A stretch of 64,000 bases of DNA from Streptomyces sp. AC558_RSS880 (lineage in GTDB: Bacteria > Actinomycetota > Actinomycetes > Streptomycetales > Streptomycetaceae). The stretch spans positions 124,001 to 188,000 of the forward strand of contig NZ_JAGMUJ010000072.1 in the NCBI RefSeq assembly GCF_019049255.1. The letters are read 5' to 3'. Shown piece by piece: positions 23,644-33,278 of this stretch. Position 1 is the first letter of the stretch. Each line of letters begins with the position of its first letter. The position numbers were made by a program, and so were the translations under genes. The notes beneath the pieces are model-generated. The model saw only the letters and a list, made by a program, of their open reading frames with translations, did not search any database and was not told where the DNA came from.

Positions 23644-25725
23644 ATGAGTACAGCGGGGTCACCCCCGGCCGACGGTGACGGGCCGGTGCACGGGCCGGTA
23701 CGTCCCAGCGGGCTGCTCGACGTGCTGCGGGTGGCCTCGGTGGTCCTGGACACCGAGGGGCGGATCGTGCTGTGGAGCCCTCAGGCCGAGGAGCTGTTCG
23801 GGTACGACGCCCGGGAGGCTCTGGGCCAGTACGCCGCCCGGATCATGGTGCACGAGCAGCATCTGGACCTCGTGGTGAAGCTCTTCGCCGACGTCATGCG
23901 CACCGGACGGAGCTGGGCCGGGGCCTTCCCGATCCGGCGCAAGGACGGCGACACCCGGTTGGTGGAGTTCCGCAACATGCGGCTGCTGGACGACCGGGGG
24001 AACGTGTACGCCCTCGGTCTGGCGGTGGACCGGTCGACCGTGCGCCGGCTGGAGCGGGACGTGGCCCTGTCCACCCGGATCGTCGCCCAGTCCCCCCTCG
24101 GGCTGGCCGTGCTGGACACCGATCTGCGCTACGTCTCGGTGAACCCGGCGCTGGAACAGATCAACGGCGTGCCGGCCGAGGAGCACCTGGGCCGCACGGT
24201 CCGGGAAGTGCTGCCGCTGGTGGACACCGAGGTGTTCGAGACCTCCGCGCGCCAGGTCCTGGAGACCGGCCGGCCCGTCATCGACCGGGCCACGACCGGC
24301 CGGACCCCGGCCGATCCGGACGAGGACCACACCTGGACGGTCTCGCTGTACCGCCTGGAGAACGCGCTCGGCACGGTGCTGGGCGTGGCCGTGTCGGTGG
24401 TGGACGTCACCGAGCGGTACCGGGCGAACGCCGAGGCCGAGACCGCGCGGCGGCGGCTCGCCGTGATCGCCGACGCCACCGCCCGGATCGGCACCACCCT
24501 GGAGCTGGACCGCACGGCCGGTGAGCTCGCCGACGTGGCCGTGCCGGAGCTGGCCGACGCGGCGGCGGTGGACCTGCTGGACGCGGTGGTACGGGGCCGC
24601 CGCAGCACCCTCGGCCCCACCGAGCCCGCGGTGATCCGGGCGCTGGCGGTGCGCGCGGTGGACGCGGCCGAGATCCTGGCGGCGGCCGACCCGCCCGGCC
24701 GCGTGACCCGGTACGCGCCGGACCGGCTGATCACCGAGTGCGTGCGCACCGGGCTGCCGGTGATGGTGCCGCAGGTGAAGGACGAGGACCTGGCGCGGAT
24801 CGCCCGTTCCCCGGAGGCGGCCGCGCAACTGGCGCAGGCGGGTGTCCACTCGTACCTGGCCGTGCCGCTGATCGCGCGCGGGGAGGTGCTGGGCGCCCTC
24901 GACCTCATCCGTACGCGCAGCCCCCGTCCGTTCGACGAGGACGACCTGCTGCTCGCGCGGGAGCTGGCCTCCCGCGCGGCCGTGCAGATCGACAACGCCC
25001 GCTGGTACCAGAACACCCGCGACACCGCCCTCACCCTGCAGCGCAGTCTGCTGCCGAGCCATCCGCCCGTGACGGGGGGCCTCGAGGTCGCCTCCCGTTA
25101 CCAGCCGGCGGGCGCCACCAGCGAGGTCGGCGGCGACTGGTTCGACGTGATCCCGCTGGAGGACGGCAAGACGGCCCTCGTCGTGGGGGACGTGATGGGC
25201 AGCGGCATCCCCGCGGCGGCCACCATGGGCCGACTGCGCACGGCGACCCACACCCTCGCCTCCCTCGACCTCGATCCGGCCGTCCTCCTGGAGCACCTGG
25301 ACCGGATCACCGGCGGTCTGGACCAGGCGATCGCGACCTGTGTCTACGCCGTCCACGATCCCCGCGAGCGGCGGTGCACGATCGCCAACGCCGGGCATCT
25401 GCCGCCGGCCCGGGTGCGGGCGGGCCACGCCCCCGAACTGCTCGACCTGCCCACCGGGGTACCGCTGGGAGTGGGCGGGGTCGCCTTCTCCACGACCACC
25501 GTCGAGCTGGAACCGGGCGACCGGCTGGTGCTCTACACCGACGGTCTCGTCGAGACGCGCCGGCATCCGCTGGACGAACGCCTGGACCGGCTGCTGGCCC
25601 TGCTGGACCACCCTGGCGACTCCCTGGAGGAGGTCTGCGACCTGCTCCTGCGCACGCTGCACGAACCCGACAACGCCGACGACGTGGCCCTGCTCATCGC
25701 CCGCGCGACGACCCCGGCCCCCTGA
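23644..25725 (+). CDS. PAS-PAS-GAF sensor PP2C/SpoIIE-type serine phosphatase
   Basis: Multidomain cytoplasmic signalling protein of 693 aa. Two PAS domains (about 25-135 and 145-265; LRVASVVLDTEGRIVLWSPQAEELFGYDAREALG), a GAF domain (about 280-450) and a C-terminal PP2C/SpoIIE phosphatase (about 470-690) with the metal-binding GGDWFDVIPL, VVGDVMGSGIPAA, NAGHLPP and LYTDGLVE motifs. Such proteins dephosphorylate anti-anti-sigma factors in partner-switching systems; Streptomyces encode many. No anti-sigma kinase domain is fused here and no partner gene is adjacent. ATG 23644 is preceded by a weak GAAGGCGGGG. Confidence 0.9.
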   Translation: MSTAGSPPADGDGPVHGPVRPSGLLDVLRVASVVLDTEGRIVLWSPQAEELFGYDAREALGQYAARIMVHEQHLDLVVKLFADVMRTGRSWAGAFPIRRKDGDTRLVEFRNMRLLDDRGNVYALGLAVDRSTVRRLERDVALSTRIVAQSPLGLAVLDTDLRYVSVNPALEQINGVPAEEHLGRTVREVLPLVDTEVFETSARQVLETGRPVIDRATTGRTPADPDEDHTWTVSLYRLENALGTVLGVAVSVVDVTERYRANAEAETARRRLAVIADATARIGTTLELDRTAGELADVAVPELADAAAVDLLDAVVRGRRSTLGPTEPAVIRALAVRAVDAAEILAAADPPGRVTRYAPDRLITECVRTGLPVMVPQVKDEDLARIARSPEAAAQLAQAGVHSYLAVPLIARGEVLGALDLIRTRSPRPFDEDDLLLARELASRAAVQIDNARWYQNTRDTALTLQRSLLPSHPPVTGGLEVASRYQPAGATSEVGGDWFDVIPLEDGKTALVVGDVMGSGIPAAATMGRLRTATHTLASLDLDPAVLLEHLDRITGGLDQAIATCVYAVHDPRERRCTIANAGHLPPARVRAGHAPELLDLPTGVPLGVGGVAFSTTTVELEPGDRLVLYTDGLVETRRHPLDERLDRLLALLDHPGDSLEEVCDLLLRTLHEPDNADDVALLIARATTPAP

Positions 25726-25731
25726 CCGGTC

Positions 25732-26541
25732 CTACGGCCTCACCCCGATCACGACATGGGCGTACCGCTCGTCGCAGGCGGCCAGGCGGGTCCGCAGGCC
25801 GGCGGCGGTGAAGGCGCCGACGGCGGCGGGGGCCTGCCGGCTGCTGGTCTCCACCAGGAGGCAGCCGCCCGGCGCGAGCCACCCGGGCGCCCCGGCGGCG
25901 ACCCTGCGCAGCACGTCGAGGCCGTCCGCGCCGCCGTCGAGCGCGGCCGGCGGCTCGTGGTCGCGGGCCTCCGGGGGCAGCAGACCGATCTCGTCGCTGG
26001 GCACGTACGGCACATTGGCCGCGAGGATGCCGACGCGGCCCCGCAGGTCGCCGGGGAGCGCCGCGAACAGGTCGCCGGTGTGGACCTGTCCGCCGAACCC
26101 GGCGACATTGCGGCGGGCGCAGCGCACGGCGGCCGGGTCGATGTCGGCGGCGTGCAGCTCGACCGCGCCGAGTCCGGCGGCCAGGGCCGCGCCGACGGCG
26201 CCGGAGCCGCAGCACAGGTCCACGACGACGGACGCGTCCGGAGCCTGGGCGAGTGCCTGTTCGACGAGGAACTCGGTGCGGCGGCGGGGCACGAAGACAC
26301 CGGGTTCCACGGTGATGCGCCGGCCGTGGAACTCGGCCCAGCCGACGACGAGTTCGAGGGGCGTTCCGGCCGCCCGGCGCTCGACCATCGGGGCGATGTC
26401 CTGGGGGGTGGGCGCGGCAGAGAGGATCAACTCGGCCTCGTCCTCGGCGAAGACGCAACCGGCGGCGCGGAGCGCGGCCACGACGGCGTCACGGGACGGG
26501 GACGGCGGGACGGCGGAGGGAGAGGGTGACGGGGACGGCAT
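25732..26541 (-). CDS. Putative protein N5-glutamine methyltransferase (PrmC/HemK-like)
   Basis: SAM-dependent methyltransferase of about 269 aa. Motif I is VVVDLCCGSGAVGAAL, motif II AADIDPAAV, and the catalytic motif reads NVPYVP where PrmC has NPPY(I/V). The N-terminal 20 residues are a Pro/Ser run followed by the helical PrmC-like domain (about 20-90). The Asn-x-Pro-Tyr signature indicates amide-nitrogen methylation, but this is a paralog rather than certain release-factor methyltransferase PrmC. ATG 26541 was taken; TTG 26550 has better spacing to GAAAGG and is a real alternative. It converges with the upstream phosphatase, six bases apart. Confidence 0.82.
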   Translation of the reverse strand: MPSPSPSPSAVPPSPSRDAVVAALRAAGCVFAEDEAELILSAAPTPQDIAPMVERRAAGTPLELVVGWAEFHGRRITVEPGVFVPRRRTEFLVEQALAQAPDASVVVDLCCGSGAVGAALAAGLGAVELHAADIDPAAVRCARRNVAGFGGQVHTGDLFAALPGDLRGRVGILAANVPYVPSDEIGLLPPEARDHEPPAALDGGADGLDVLRRVAAGAPGWLAPGGCLLVETSSRQAPAAVGAFTAAGLRTRLAACDERYAHVVIGVRP

Positions 26542-26550
26542 GTGCGGCAA

Positions 26551-27012
26551 GAGCCTGAGCCTTTCGGGAGCCGAAGGGCGCTCTCGCGGTCACCTACTGC
26601 CGGTGGCCCGCGTCGCTTCGAGGTGAGAGCACCCGACCTGACACAGCGGTAATGGGTCTCACCTCCTCGGCGATCTCGGGCTGGGGCGGTCCGCAGCCGG
26701 ACGGCCACAGTACCCGACGATCACTGCCGCTGTACGGTGCTTCGGGAACCCGGGAACGCGGAGGGGGTGTGCGCGGGTGGAGGCGGCCGGACGTACACGT
26801 CCCGGGCGGCGCCGGTGGCGTACACGCTGCTCGGGCAGCCGGATGTCGTACACGCTGCCCACCGGAGACGAGCGGCGGCCGACGGTGAACCGCCGGGTGA
26901 CCGGAGCGCCGCACCGCGTGGTCCGGCTCCCGGGCGGACCGGCCTGCGGGGCCGTGACCGGCCTGGCACCGCATCGGTCGCGGACACCGCGTACGGTTGA
27001 ACACGGAAACAC
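26551..27012. other. Intergenic region with three spaced CGTACACG elements
   Basis: About 460 bases without a supportable gene. It holds three copies of CGTACACG at 26792, 26819 and 26847 (27 and 28 bp apart), the first within GGACGTACACGTCC. The region is upstream of both the divergent methyltransferase and the molybdoprotein operon. Confidence 0.5.
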
Positions 27013-27643
<631 letters not shown>

Positions 27644-27651
<8 letters not shown>

Positions 27652-28459
27652 GCGGACGACACCGATGACACAGACGGCACCGATGGCACAGACGGCACCG
27701 GCCGCGCCGGAGCGCTTCGCTCCGCCGACGCGGTTCGCGGTGCCCGGGCGGATCGGCGTGAGCGAGCAGACCGCGTCCGTGTGGCGGACGGCGACCCTGA
27801 CCGGGATCCGCCACGAGACCCCGCGGGCGACGACCTTCCGGTTCGCCGTGCCCGGCTGGCCGGGGCACGTGCCCGGTCAGCATCTGCTGCTGCGGCTGAC
27901 CGCCGAGGACGGCTATGTGGCCCAGCGCCACTACTCGATCGCGTCGGCACCGGACGACTCCGGGCACATCGAGCTGACCCTGGACCATGTCGAGGGCGGC
28001 GAGGTCTCGGGCTGGTTCCACACGGTGGCCCGCCCCGGTGACCGGGTCGAGGTGCGCGGCCCGCTCAGCGGCTTCTTCGCCTGGCCGGGCGACCGGCCCG
28101 CGCTGCTGGTGGGCGCCGGCTCCGGAGTGGTCCCGCTGATGTCGATGGTGCGGCACCACCGGGCCCGGGACATGAGGCTGCCGCTGCGCCTGCTGGTGTC
28201 GGCCCGCAGCCCCGAGGAGCTGATCTACGCACGGGAGTTCGGCGCGGAGACGACTCGGGTGTTCACGCGCAGCGCCCCGGAAGGTGTGTCCGTTGGACGT
28301 ATGACGGCCGCACATGTGGCGCCGCTCCTGGCCAAGCAGCCTCCCAGTGGGTGGGAGGCCTATGTGTGCGGCTCCAACTCCTTTGCCGAGCACGCCTCCA
28401 GGCTGCTCGTGGCGGCCGGCCAACCCGTGGAGCGGATCCGGATCGAGCGCTTCGGCTGA
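27644..28459 (+). CDS. FAD/NAD(P)-binding ferredoxin reductase-like flavoprotein
   Basis: Oxidoreductase of 271 aa of the ferredoxin-NADP reductase family. A disordered Thr/Ala/Pro-rich N-terminus (about 1-35) precedes the FAD domain with QRHYSIASAP (RxYS motif) and the NAD(P) domain with LLVGAGSGVVPLMSM, ending in CGSNSFAEHAS. No 2Fe-2S domain is present. It starts at a GTG inside the end of the molybdoprotein gene, so it is co-translated with it and likely delivers electrons to it. A strong hairpin terminator follows. Confidence 0.87.
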
Positions 28460-28493
28460 CCGGGACGTCCCCGCGGGGCACCCGCCGTTTCGC

Positions 28494-28525
28494 ACAGCCC
28501 CGGCCGGGCTCCCGGCCGGGGCTGT
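28494..28525 (+). terminator. Strong hairpin terminator
   Basis: Perfect 15-bp arms (ACAGCCCCGGCCGGG and its complement) separated by CT, 35 bp after the flavin reductase stop codon. Confidence 0.85.
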
Positions 28526-28636
28526 TCCGTGGGTGCCGCGTGCCGCGTGCCGCGGAGGGACGCCGGGGGCCGGGGGCCGCCGTCGCGTACGGCCCCGTCC
28601 ATGCCCCCGGCCGTGGTGACGGCAGGGAGGTCCGGG

Positions 28637-29060
28637 ATGCGGACGCGGGTGCTGTACCGGCGCCGGCGCAGTCCGCTGTGCCGCCGCTCGGACGTCGTCG
28701 AGGAGTGGACGGCGCCGGCCGCCACCGTGTGCGCGCCGAGGTCGTGGAGTGGTCCACGCAGGTGCGGCCCGTAGCCCGGGCCGGCGGTCGGCATGTGTTC
28801 CGCGCGGACGTGCGCTGGACGGAGCCGGGCGAGGGGCCGCGCACCGCCGTCGCCCGCGTACCGGCGAACGCGCGCCCCGGCGAACGCGCGCCCCGGCGAC
28901 GTGGTGCACGTGTGGTTCGACTCCCGTGGACGCGATGTACCGCCCCGGCCGACGACGCCTCGGTGTGGCAGCACCGGCATCGGCACGGGGGCCGGCGGAG
29001 TGGGAACGGGCCTGGGCCGGTACCGGCCCGGAGTGGACGCGCCGCGGCGTCCGAGCCGAC
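28637..29060 (+). pseudogene. Rv1733c-family membrane protein, frameshifted and deleted
   Basis: ATG 28637 with a GGGAGG site begins RTRVLYRRRRSPLCRRSDVV, the typical N-terminus of Streptomyces Rv1733c-like proteins. The expected first membrane helix is missing, and the match resumes in another frame with HRVRAEVVEWSTQVRPVARA and FRADVRWTEPGEGPRTAVAR. A 16-bp tandem duplication at 28861-28899 then shifts the frame; VVHVWFDSRGRDVPP follows, and the conserved tail EWERAWAGTGPEWTRR lies in a third frame. The second membrane helix is also missing. Three frames and two lost helices make a functional product unlikely. The family has two membrane helices flanking an extracytoplasmic domain; its function is unknown. 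Confidence 0.75.
28861..28899 (+). repeat. 16-bp tandem duplication causing a frameshift
   Basis: CCGGCGAACGCGCGCC occurs twice in tandem (28861 and 28877) followed by a partial third copy CCGGCGA. Removing one 16-bp unit restores the reading frame through ARVPANARPGDVVHVWFD, so the duplication is the likely inactivating or a secondary mutation. Confidence 0.85.
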
Positions 29061-29216
29061 GCCCGCCGCACGTCGGCCGTCTCCTGCAGACGCCCCGACA
29101 GCAATCGCTTTCCATGCCCACCACCTGGGACTTTTCCCGAAGCCTCTGGCGATGGCGCCAATGATCCACGTACGGTGTCATCGCTTCGCACTGTCTCTTC
29201 ACGAAGGCGGTCCCTG

Positions 29217-30185
29217 ATGGCCCTGTTCGACCTTCCCCTCGACGAACTGCGCGAGTACCGCAGCGCGTCCACCGCGCCCGAGGATTTCGACGCGTTCTGG
29301 TCCAAGACACTCGAGGAGGCACGCGCGTACGACCTGGACGCCCGTTTCGAGCCGGTCGACACGGGACTGTCCACGGTGCGGGTCTTCGACGTGACGTTCG
29401 CCGGGTTCGGCGGCCACCCCGTCAAGGGCTGGCTGACGCTGCCCGCCGACGCCGACGCCCCGCTGCCGCTGGTGGTGGAGTTCATCGGCTACGGCGGTGG
29501 CCGCGGGCTGCCGCACGAGCACCTGCTGTGGGCGTCCACGGGCCGGGCCCACTTCGTGATGGACACCCGGGGCCAGGGCAGCGCCTGGGGCGCCGGCGGC
29601 GGTACGGCGGACCCGGTGGGCGGCGCTCCGGCGTACCCCGGTTTCATGACGCGCGGCATCGACGCGCCCGAGAACTACTACTACCGCCGGGTGTTCACGG
29701 ACGCCGTACGGGCGGTGGAGGCGGCGCGGTCGCACCCGCTGACCGACGCGAGCCGCACGGTCGCCGTCGGCGCCAGCCAGGGCGGGGGCATCACCATCGC
29801 GGTCGGCGGCCTGGTCCCGGACCTGGCCGGCATCGCGCCGGACGTGCCCTTCCTGTGCGACTTCCCGCGCGCGACGACGCTCACCGACCGGCAGCCGTAC
29901 CGGGAGATCGGGTCCTACCTCAAGACGCACCGCGGCCGCTTCGAGGACGCGCTGCGCACGCTGTCCTACTTCGACGGCGTGCACTTCGCCGCCCGCGGCA
30001 GCGCGCCCGCCCTGTTCTCGGCGGCCCTGGAGGACCAGACCTGCCCGCCTTCGACGGTGTTCGGGGCCTTCAACGCCTGGGCGCACGACGACAAGGCGAT
30101 CGAGGTGTACGACTTCAACGACCACGAGGGCGGGGGCCCCTTCCAGGAGGCGGCCAAGCTGCGCTGGATGCGCTCCTACATCTGA
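29217..30185 (+). CDS. Acetylxylan esterase / cephalosporin-C deacetylase family (CE7)
   Basis: Alpha/beta hydrolase of 322 aa, the normal CE7 length, that removes acetyl groups from xylo-oligosaccharides and related esters. Catalytic triad as read: Ser187 in GASQGGG, Asp273 in LEDQTCPP and His303 in FNDHEGGG; MDTRGQGSAWG is the second CE7 hallmark. There is no signal peptide, so it acts in the cytoplasm on imported acetylated sugars. It stands alone after the pseudogene; a GntR regulator follows from its own start. Confidence 0.92.
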   Translation: MALFDLPLDELREYRSASTAPEDFDAFWSKTLEEARAYDLDARFEPVDTGLSTVRVFDVTFAGFGGHPVKGWLTLPADADAPLPLVVEFIGYGGGRGLPHEHLLWASTGRAHFVMDTRGQGSAWGAGGGTADPVGGAPAYPGFMTRGIDAPENYYYRRVFTDAVRAVEAARSHPLTDASRTVAVGASQGGGITIAVGGLVPDLAGIAPDVPFLCDFPRATTLTDRQPYREIGSYLKTHRGRFEDALRTLSYFDGVHFAARGSAPALFSAALEDQTCPPSTVFGAFNAWAHDDKAIEVYDFNDHEGGGPFQEAAKLRWMRSYI

Positions 30186-30231
30186 GGGGACCGTACGGTT
30201 CCGGCCGAACTGCCGGACCGCTCTTCCCTGC

Positions 30232-30243
30232 TGGTGTAGACCA
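30232..30243. promoter_or_regulatory. dre-like GntR operator
   Basis: TGGTGTAGACCA differs by one base from the palindrome TGGTCTAGACCA, the core of the DasR/HutC-type site. It lies 65 bp upstream of a HutC-type GntR gene and could serve autoregulation or DasR control. Confidence 0.5.
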
Positions 30244-30307
30244 ATGGTAGATGTGGTGGCGCAACGAGCCCGTACGGCTACGGAACGTCATCACCAGGAG
30301 GCGCGGC

Positions 30308-31051
30308 ATGGCCCGCACCACCCCGCACGACCCCTCACCCACCGAAGGGGAGCCCCTCTACCGGAGGATCGCGACGGAGTTGCTCGGCGAACTGCGGGAC
30401 GGAACGATTCCGCCCGGCGAACGCCTCCCCGGCGAACGGCGGTTGGCCGAGCACTTCGAGGTCAGCAGGGAGACCGTACGGCAGGCGCTGGAGGTGCTGC
30501 GCCGTGACGGACTGGTCGCCACCGACCGGCGGGGCAGCCATGCCACGCTGCCCGGCCTGCCGGTGGAGACGCCGGCCTCGTCCGGGTTCCCGCTCGGCGC
30601 GCGGTGCGCCGGCCGGGACGCGGTGGCCAGGGCCACCGTCGCCTGGGAGGCTCCGCCGCCCGGCCACGCCGAGGTGCTCGGAGTGGCCCCGGCCCGGCCC
30701 ACGCTGGTGCACCGCTACTGGTCCGCGTCGGCCGACGGACGGGACCTGCGGACGGCGGTGACATCGTTTTCCGCCGTGGCGCTCGCGGAGGTCGAGGAGC
30801 TGGGCCGCTACCGCGACCGGGCCGACGGCACCGGCGCGGCGGAGCTGTGGCGGGCCTACGACTGGATGCGCCGGGCGGGGCTGACCCTGCACCACCGCGA
30901 CACCATCACGCCGGTCGCGGGGACGCCGTCGGTGCGGGTCACCCGGCGGGTACGGGACCAGTACGCCCGCCCGCTGGAGATCACCGAACTCGTCATGGAC
31001 GCCCAGGAGGACGTTTTGGTCTACGAGTTCACGGTGCCGTCCGCCCTCTGA
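30308..31051 (+). CDS. GntR family transcriptional regulator, HutC/UTRA type
   Basis: Regulator of 247 aa. N-terminal winged helix (PLYRRIATELLGELRDGTIPPGERLPGERRLAEHFEVSRETVRQAL in family terms, residues about 15-85) and a C-terminal UTRA ligand domain ending LEITELVMDAQEDVLVYEF. ATG 30308 follows CAGGAGG; an upstream TTG/GTG start was rejected. A dre-like site lies upstream. Its 3' end overlaps the convergent response regulator gene by 23 bases. The ligand is unknown; a sugar or sugar phosphate is common in this subfamily. Confidence 0.9.
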   Translation: MARTTPHDPSPTEGEPLYRRIATELLGELRDGTIPPGERLPGERRLAEHFEVSRETVRQALEVLRRDGLVATDRRGSHATLPGLPVETPASSGFPLGARCAGRDAVARATVAWEAPPPGHAEVLGVAPARPTLVHRYWSASADGRDLRTAVTSFSAVALAEVEELGRYRDRADGTGAAELWRAYDWMRRAGLTLHHRDTITPVAGTPSVRVTRRVRDQYARPLEITELVMDAQEDVLVYEFTVPSAL

Positions 31052-31769
31052 CCGGCACCGGGGCCGACTGGGCGGCCTCGTGTGCGCCGGCGCTGACCAG
31101 CCCTGTCTCGTAGGCGACGATGACGGCCTGGACACGGTCACGGAGCCCGAGCTTGGCGAGGATGCGGGCGACGTGCGTCTTGACGGTCGCCTCGGCCAGA
31201 TGGAGGCGGCCGGCGAGTTCGGCGTTGCTCAGTCCCCGGGCCAGCAGGCCGAGGACCTCGAGTTCGCGCGGGGTGAGCGAGGCGAGGTCGCGGTGGAGGG
31301 CGGCGGTGTCGCCGCCGTGCTGGGCACTGTATCCATGTCCGCCTCCGGCAAAACGCTGCACGAGGCGGCGGGTGATGGCGGGCGCGAGGAGGGCGTCGCC
31401 GGTACGGACCGTGCGGACGGCCGCGGTCAGGTGCTCGGGCGTGACGTCCTTGAGGAGGAAGCCGCTGGCCCCGGCGGACAGTGCCGCGTAGACGTACCGG
31501 TCGAGGTCGAAGGTGGTCAGGATGATGACGCGGGGTGTGTCGGGGGCGCCGGTGAGGATGCGGCGGGTGGCCTCCAGGCCGTCCATCTCGGGCATCCGGA
31601 CGTCCATCAGGACCACGTCGGGACGTGTGCGGCGGACCGCTTCGACGGCTTCGATTCCGTTGGTCGCCTCGGCGACGACGTCGATGCCGTCGGCGCCGAG
31701 GATCAACCGGAATCCGGTGCGGACCAGGGTCTGGTCGTCGGCGAGGAGCACACGCAGTGGCTCGGTCAC
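31029..31769 (-). CDS. NarL/LuxR-type response regulator
   Basis: Two-component response regulator of 246 aa. Receiver domain with RVLLADDQTLVRTGFR and the phospho-acceptor in VVLMDVRMPEMDGLEA, then a linker and a C-terminal LuxR HTH (LTPRELEVLGLLARGLSNAEL, TVKTHVARILAKL). GTG 31769 overlaps the stop of the upstream histidine kinase gene (GTGA), so they are one operon. It is divergent from a MacB/FtsX-type ABC exporter, which it probably regulates. Confidence 0.93.
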   Translation of the reverse strand: MTEPLRVLLADDQTLVRTGFRLILGADGIDVVAEATNGIEAVEAVRRTRPDVVLMDVRMPEMDGLEATRRILTGAPDTPRVIILTTFDLDRYVYAALSAGASGFLLKDVTPEHLTAAVRTVRTGDALLAPAITRRLVQRFAGGGHGYSAQHGGDTAALHRDLASLTPRELEVLGLLARGLSNAELAGRLHLAEATVKTHVARILAKLGLRDRVQAVIVAYETGLVSAGAHEAAQSAPVPVRGRTAP

Positions 31770-33124
31770 GGTGTCTCCAAGGGGATCAGGGCCTCCACAC
31801 GGTAGCCGCCGGTCAGGCGGCGACCGGTGGTCAGGGTGCCGTCGTACACGGCGAGGCGCTCGCGCAGGCCGATCAGGCCCCGGCCGCTTCCGGCCGGCGC
31901 GCCCGGGTGTCCACCGGTGTCGGTGACTTCCACCCGGAGTTGTTCCGGACCGTATGCGACGGTCACGGCGGCGGTGGCACCGGACGCGTGCTTCACGGTG
32001 TTGGTCAGGGCTTCCTGGACCACGCGGTAGGCGGCGAGTTCGAGGCCGGGCGGGAGGGGACGGGGCGGGCCGGTCACGGTCAGGTCGACAGGCAGTCCGG
32101 CGTCCCGGACCCGTCCGACCAGCGTCTCCAGCTGGTCCAGGCCGGGTTGCGGGACCGGCACCGCCGCCGTGCCGGCCGGGTCCGCGTCTGTCCCCTCGCC
32201 CTCGTTGGCCATGGTGAGCAGTCCCATGACGTGGCGCAGTTCGGTCATGGCCGCCCGTCCGCCCGCCTCGACGGCGAGCAGCGCCTCTCCCGCCTGCTCG
32301 GGGGAGGTTTCCATGATCTTGCGCGCCGCGCCCGCCTGAATGATCATCACGCTGACGTTGTGCGTGACGACGTCGTGCAGTTCGCGGGCGATTCTGGCCC
32401 GTTCGTGCTCGACGGCCCGGCGCAGCGCCTCGGCCTGTTCGCGTTCCAGGGCGGAGAGCCGGGCGCGGCCCTCGTCCGTGCGGAGTTTCCAGGTCCGCAG
32501 TCCGACGGCGGCCACGGCCATCGGGACCAGGATCAGCAGGACGATGTACTCGTTGGGGACGATCGGTGTCACCGAGTTCCCCGAGGTGCCGACCAGGGCG
32601 ACCGACACCGGCAGCCCCGCCAGGGTCGCCAACCGGTACGGGCTGTGGACCGCGGCGCTGTAGACGGCGATGACGAACGCGTAGAAGGTCAGCCGCAGGA
32701 CGTTCTGCGGTGTCGCCAGGGTCGCGGCCGTCACGACGCACAGCACGGCGAGCGGGTAGCGGCGGCGCAGCGCGAGGGCACCCGAGGCGACGGCCGCGAG
32801 GGACACCATGAGGGCCAGGCCGCCGGGGCCGGACGGGCGCGGCTCGACGCGCTCCACGCCGGGTGCGATCTCCCGCACCACGACGTTGCCGACGTTGTCG
32901 ACGCCGTAGTAGACGGTGACGATACCGAGTGCCAGTGCCACCAGCGCGTCGAACTGCCGGGCGCGGCGGGTGGGCCGCAACGGCGGCCCGCTCGGCAGCC
33001 CGGCGTCGCGGACCGTCCGGCGAACGGCTTCCCGCAGCCGCTCCGGCGTCGTAGATACGTCCCTCACCGGATCATTGTCGCCGCCGCGCGGAGCCACGGA
33101 GTCCGTCCCGATGGTCATTCCCAT
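31766..33124 (-). CDS. Sensor histidine kinase, NarL-partner type (HisKA_3)
   Basis: Membrane sensor kinase of 452 aa. The N-terminal half has about five to six membrane segments (ALVALALGIVTVYYGV, LALMVSLAAVASGAL, LAVLCVVTAATLA, FYAFVIAVYSA, YIVLLILVPMAVAAV), with no large extracellular domain. Then a HisKA_3 dimerization helix with the phospho-histidine in RIARELHDVVTHNVS, and an ATPase domain (VQEALTNTVKHA, GRGLIGLRERL). It may sense membrane stress or a membrane-inserting compound. The start ATG 33124 lacks a clear ribosome site; a later GTG is possible. Confidence 0.9.
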   Translation of the reverse strand: MGMTIGTDSVAPRGGDNDPVRDVSTTPERLREAVRRTVRDAGLPSGPPLRPTRRARQFDALVALALGIVTVYYGVDNVGNVVVREIAPGVERVEPRPSGPGGLALMVSLAAVASGALALRRRYPLAVLCVVTAATLATPQNVLRLTFYAFVIAVYSAAVHSPYRLATLAGLPVSVALVGTSGNSVTPIVPNEYIVLLILVPMAVAAVGLRTWKLRTDEGRARLSALEREQAEALRRAVEHERARIARELHDVVTHNVSVMIIQAGAARKIMETSPEQAGEALLAVEAGGRAAMTELRHVMGLLTMANEGEGTDADPAGTAAVPVPQPGLDQLETLVGRVRDAGLPVDLTVTGPPRPLPPGLELAAYRVVQEALTNTVKHASGATAAVTVAYGPEQLRVEVTDTGGHPGAPAGSGRGLIGLRERLAVYDGTLTTGRRLTGGYRVEALIPLETP

Positions 33125-33278
33125 CGCGCCGGATACCTCGTACGCCTACATCGCAAGGATGACGTCCGGAGGGCTCGTCCCGGCGCGGTACCGCGAGGGG
33201 TCCGGGCGGGCGACGCGCGCGGGCCGGGTGCGCTCCTAGCGTTCACGCAGTCAAGTGCCCGTACAAGAGGAGCTGTTC

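Noticed and set aside
28351..29217. Open 288-codon frame over the Rv1733c pseudogene
   Set aside because: Only its middle third (HRVRAEVV to ARVPAN) matches the family; the rest is out of frame, so it is not an intact gene.
31029..31051. 23-base overlap of convergent GntR and response regulator genes as a frameshift or annotation error
   Set aside because: Both frames end naturally with conserved family tails; short convergent overlaps are common in compact Streptomyces regions.
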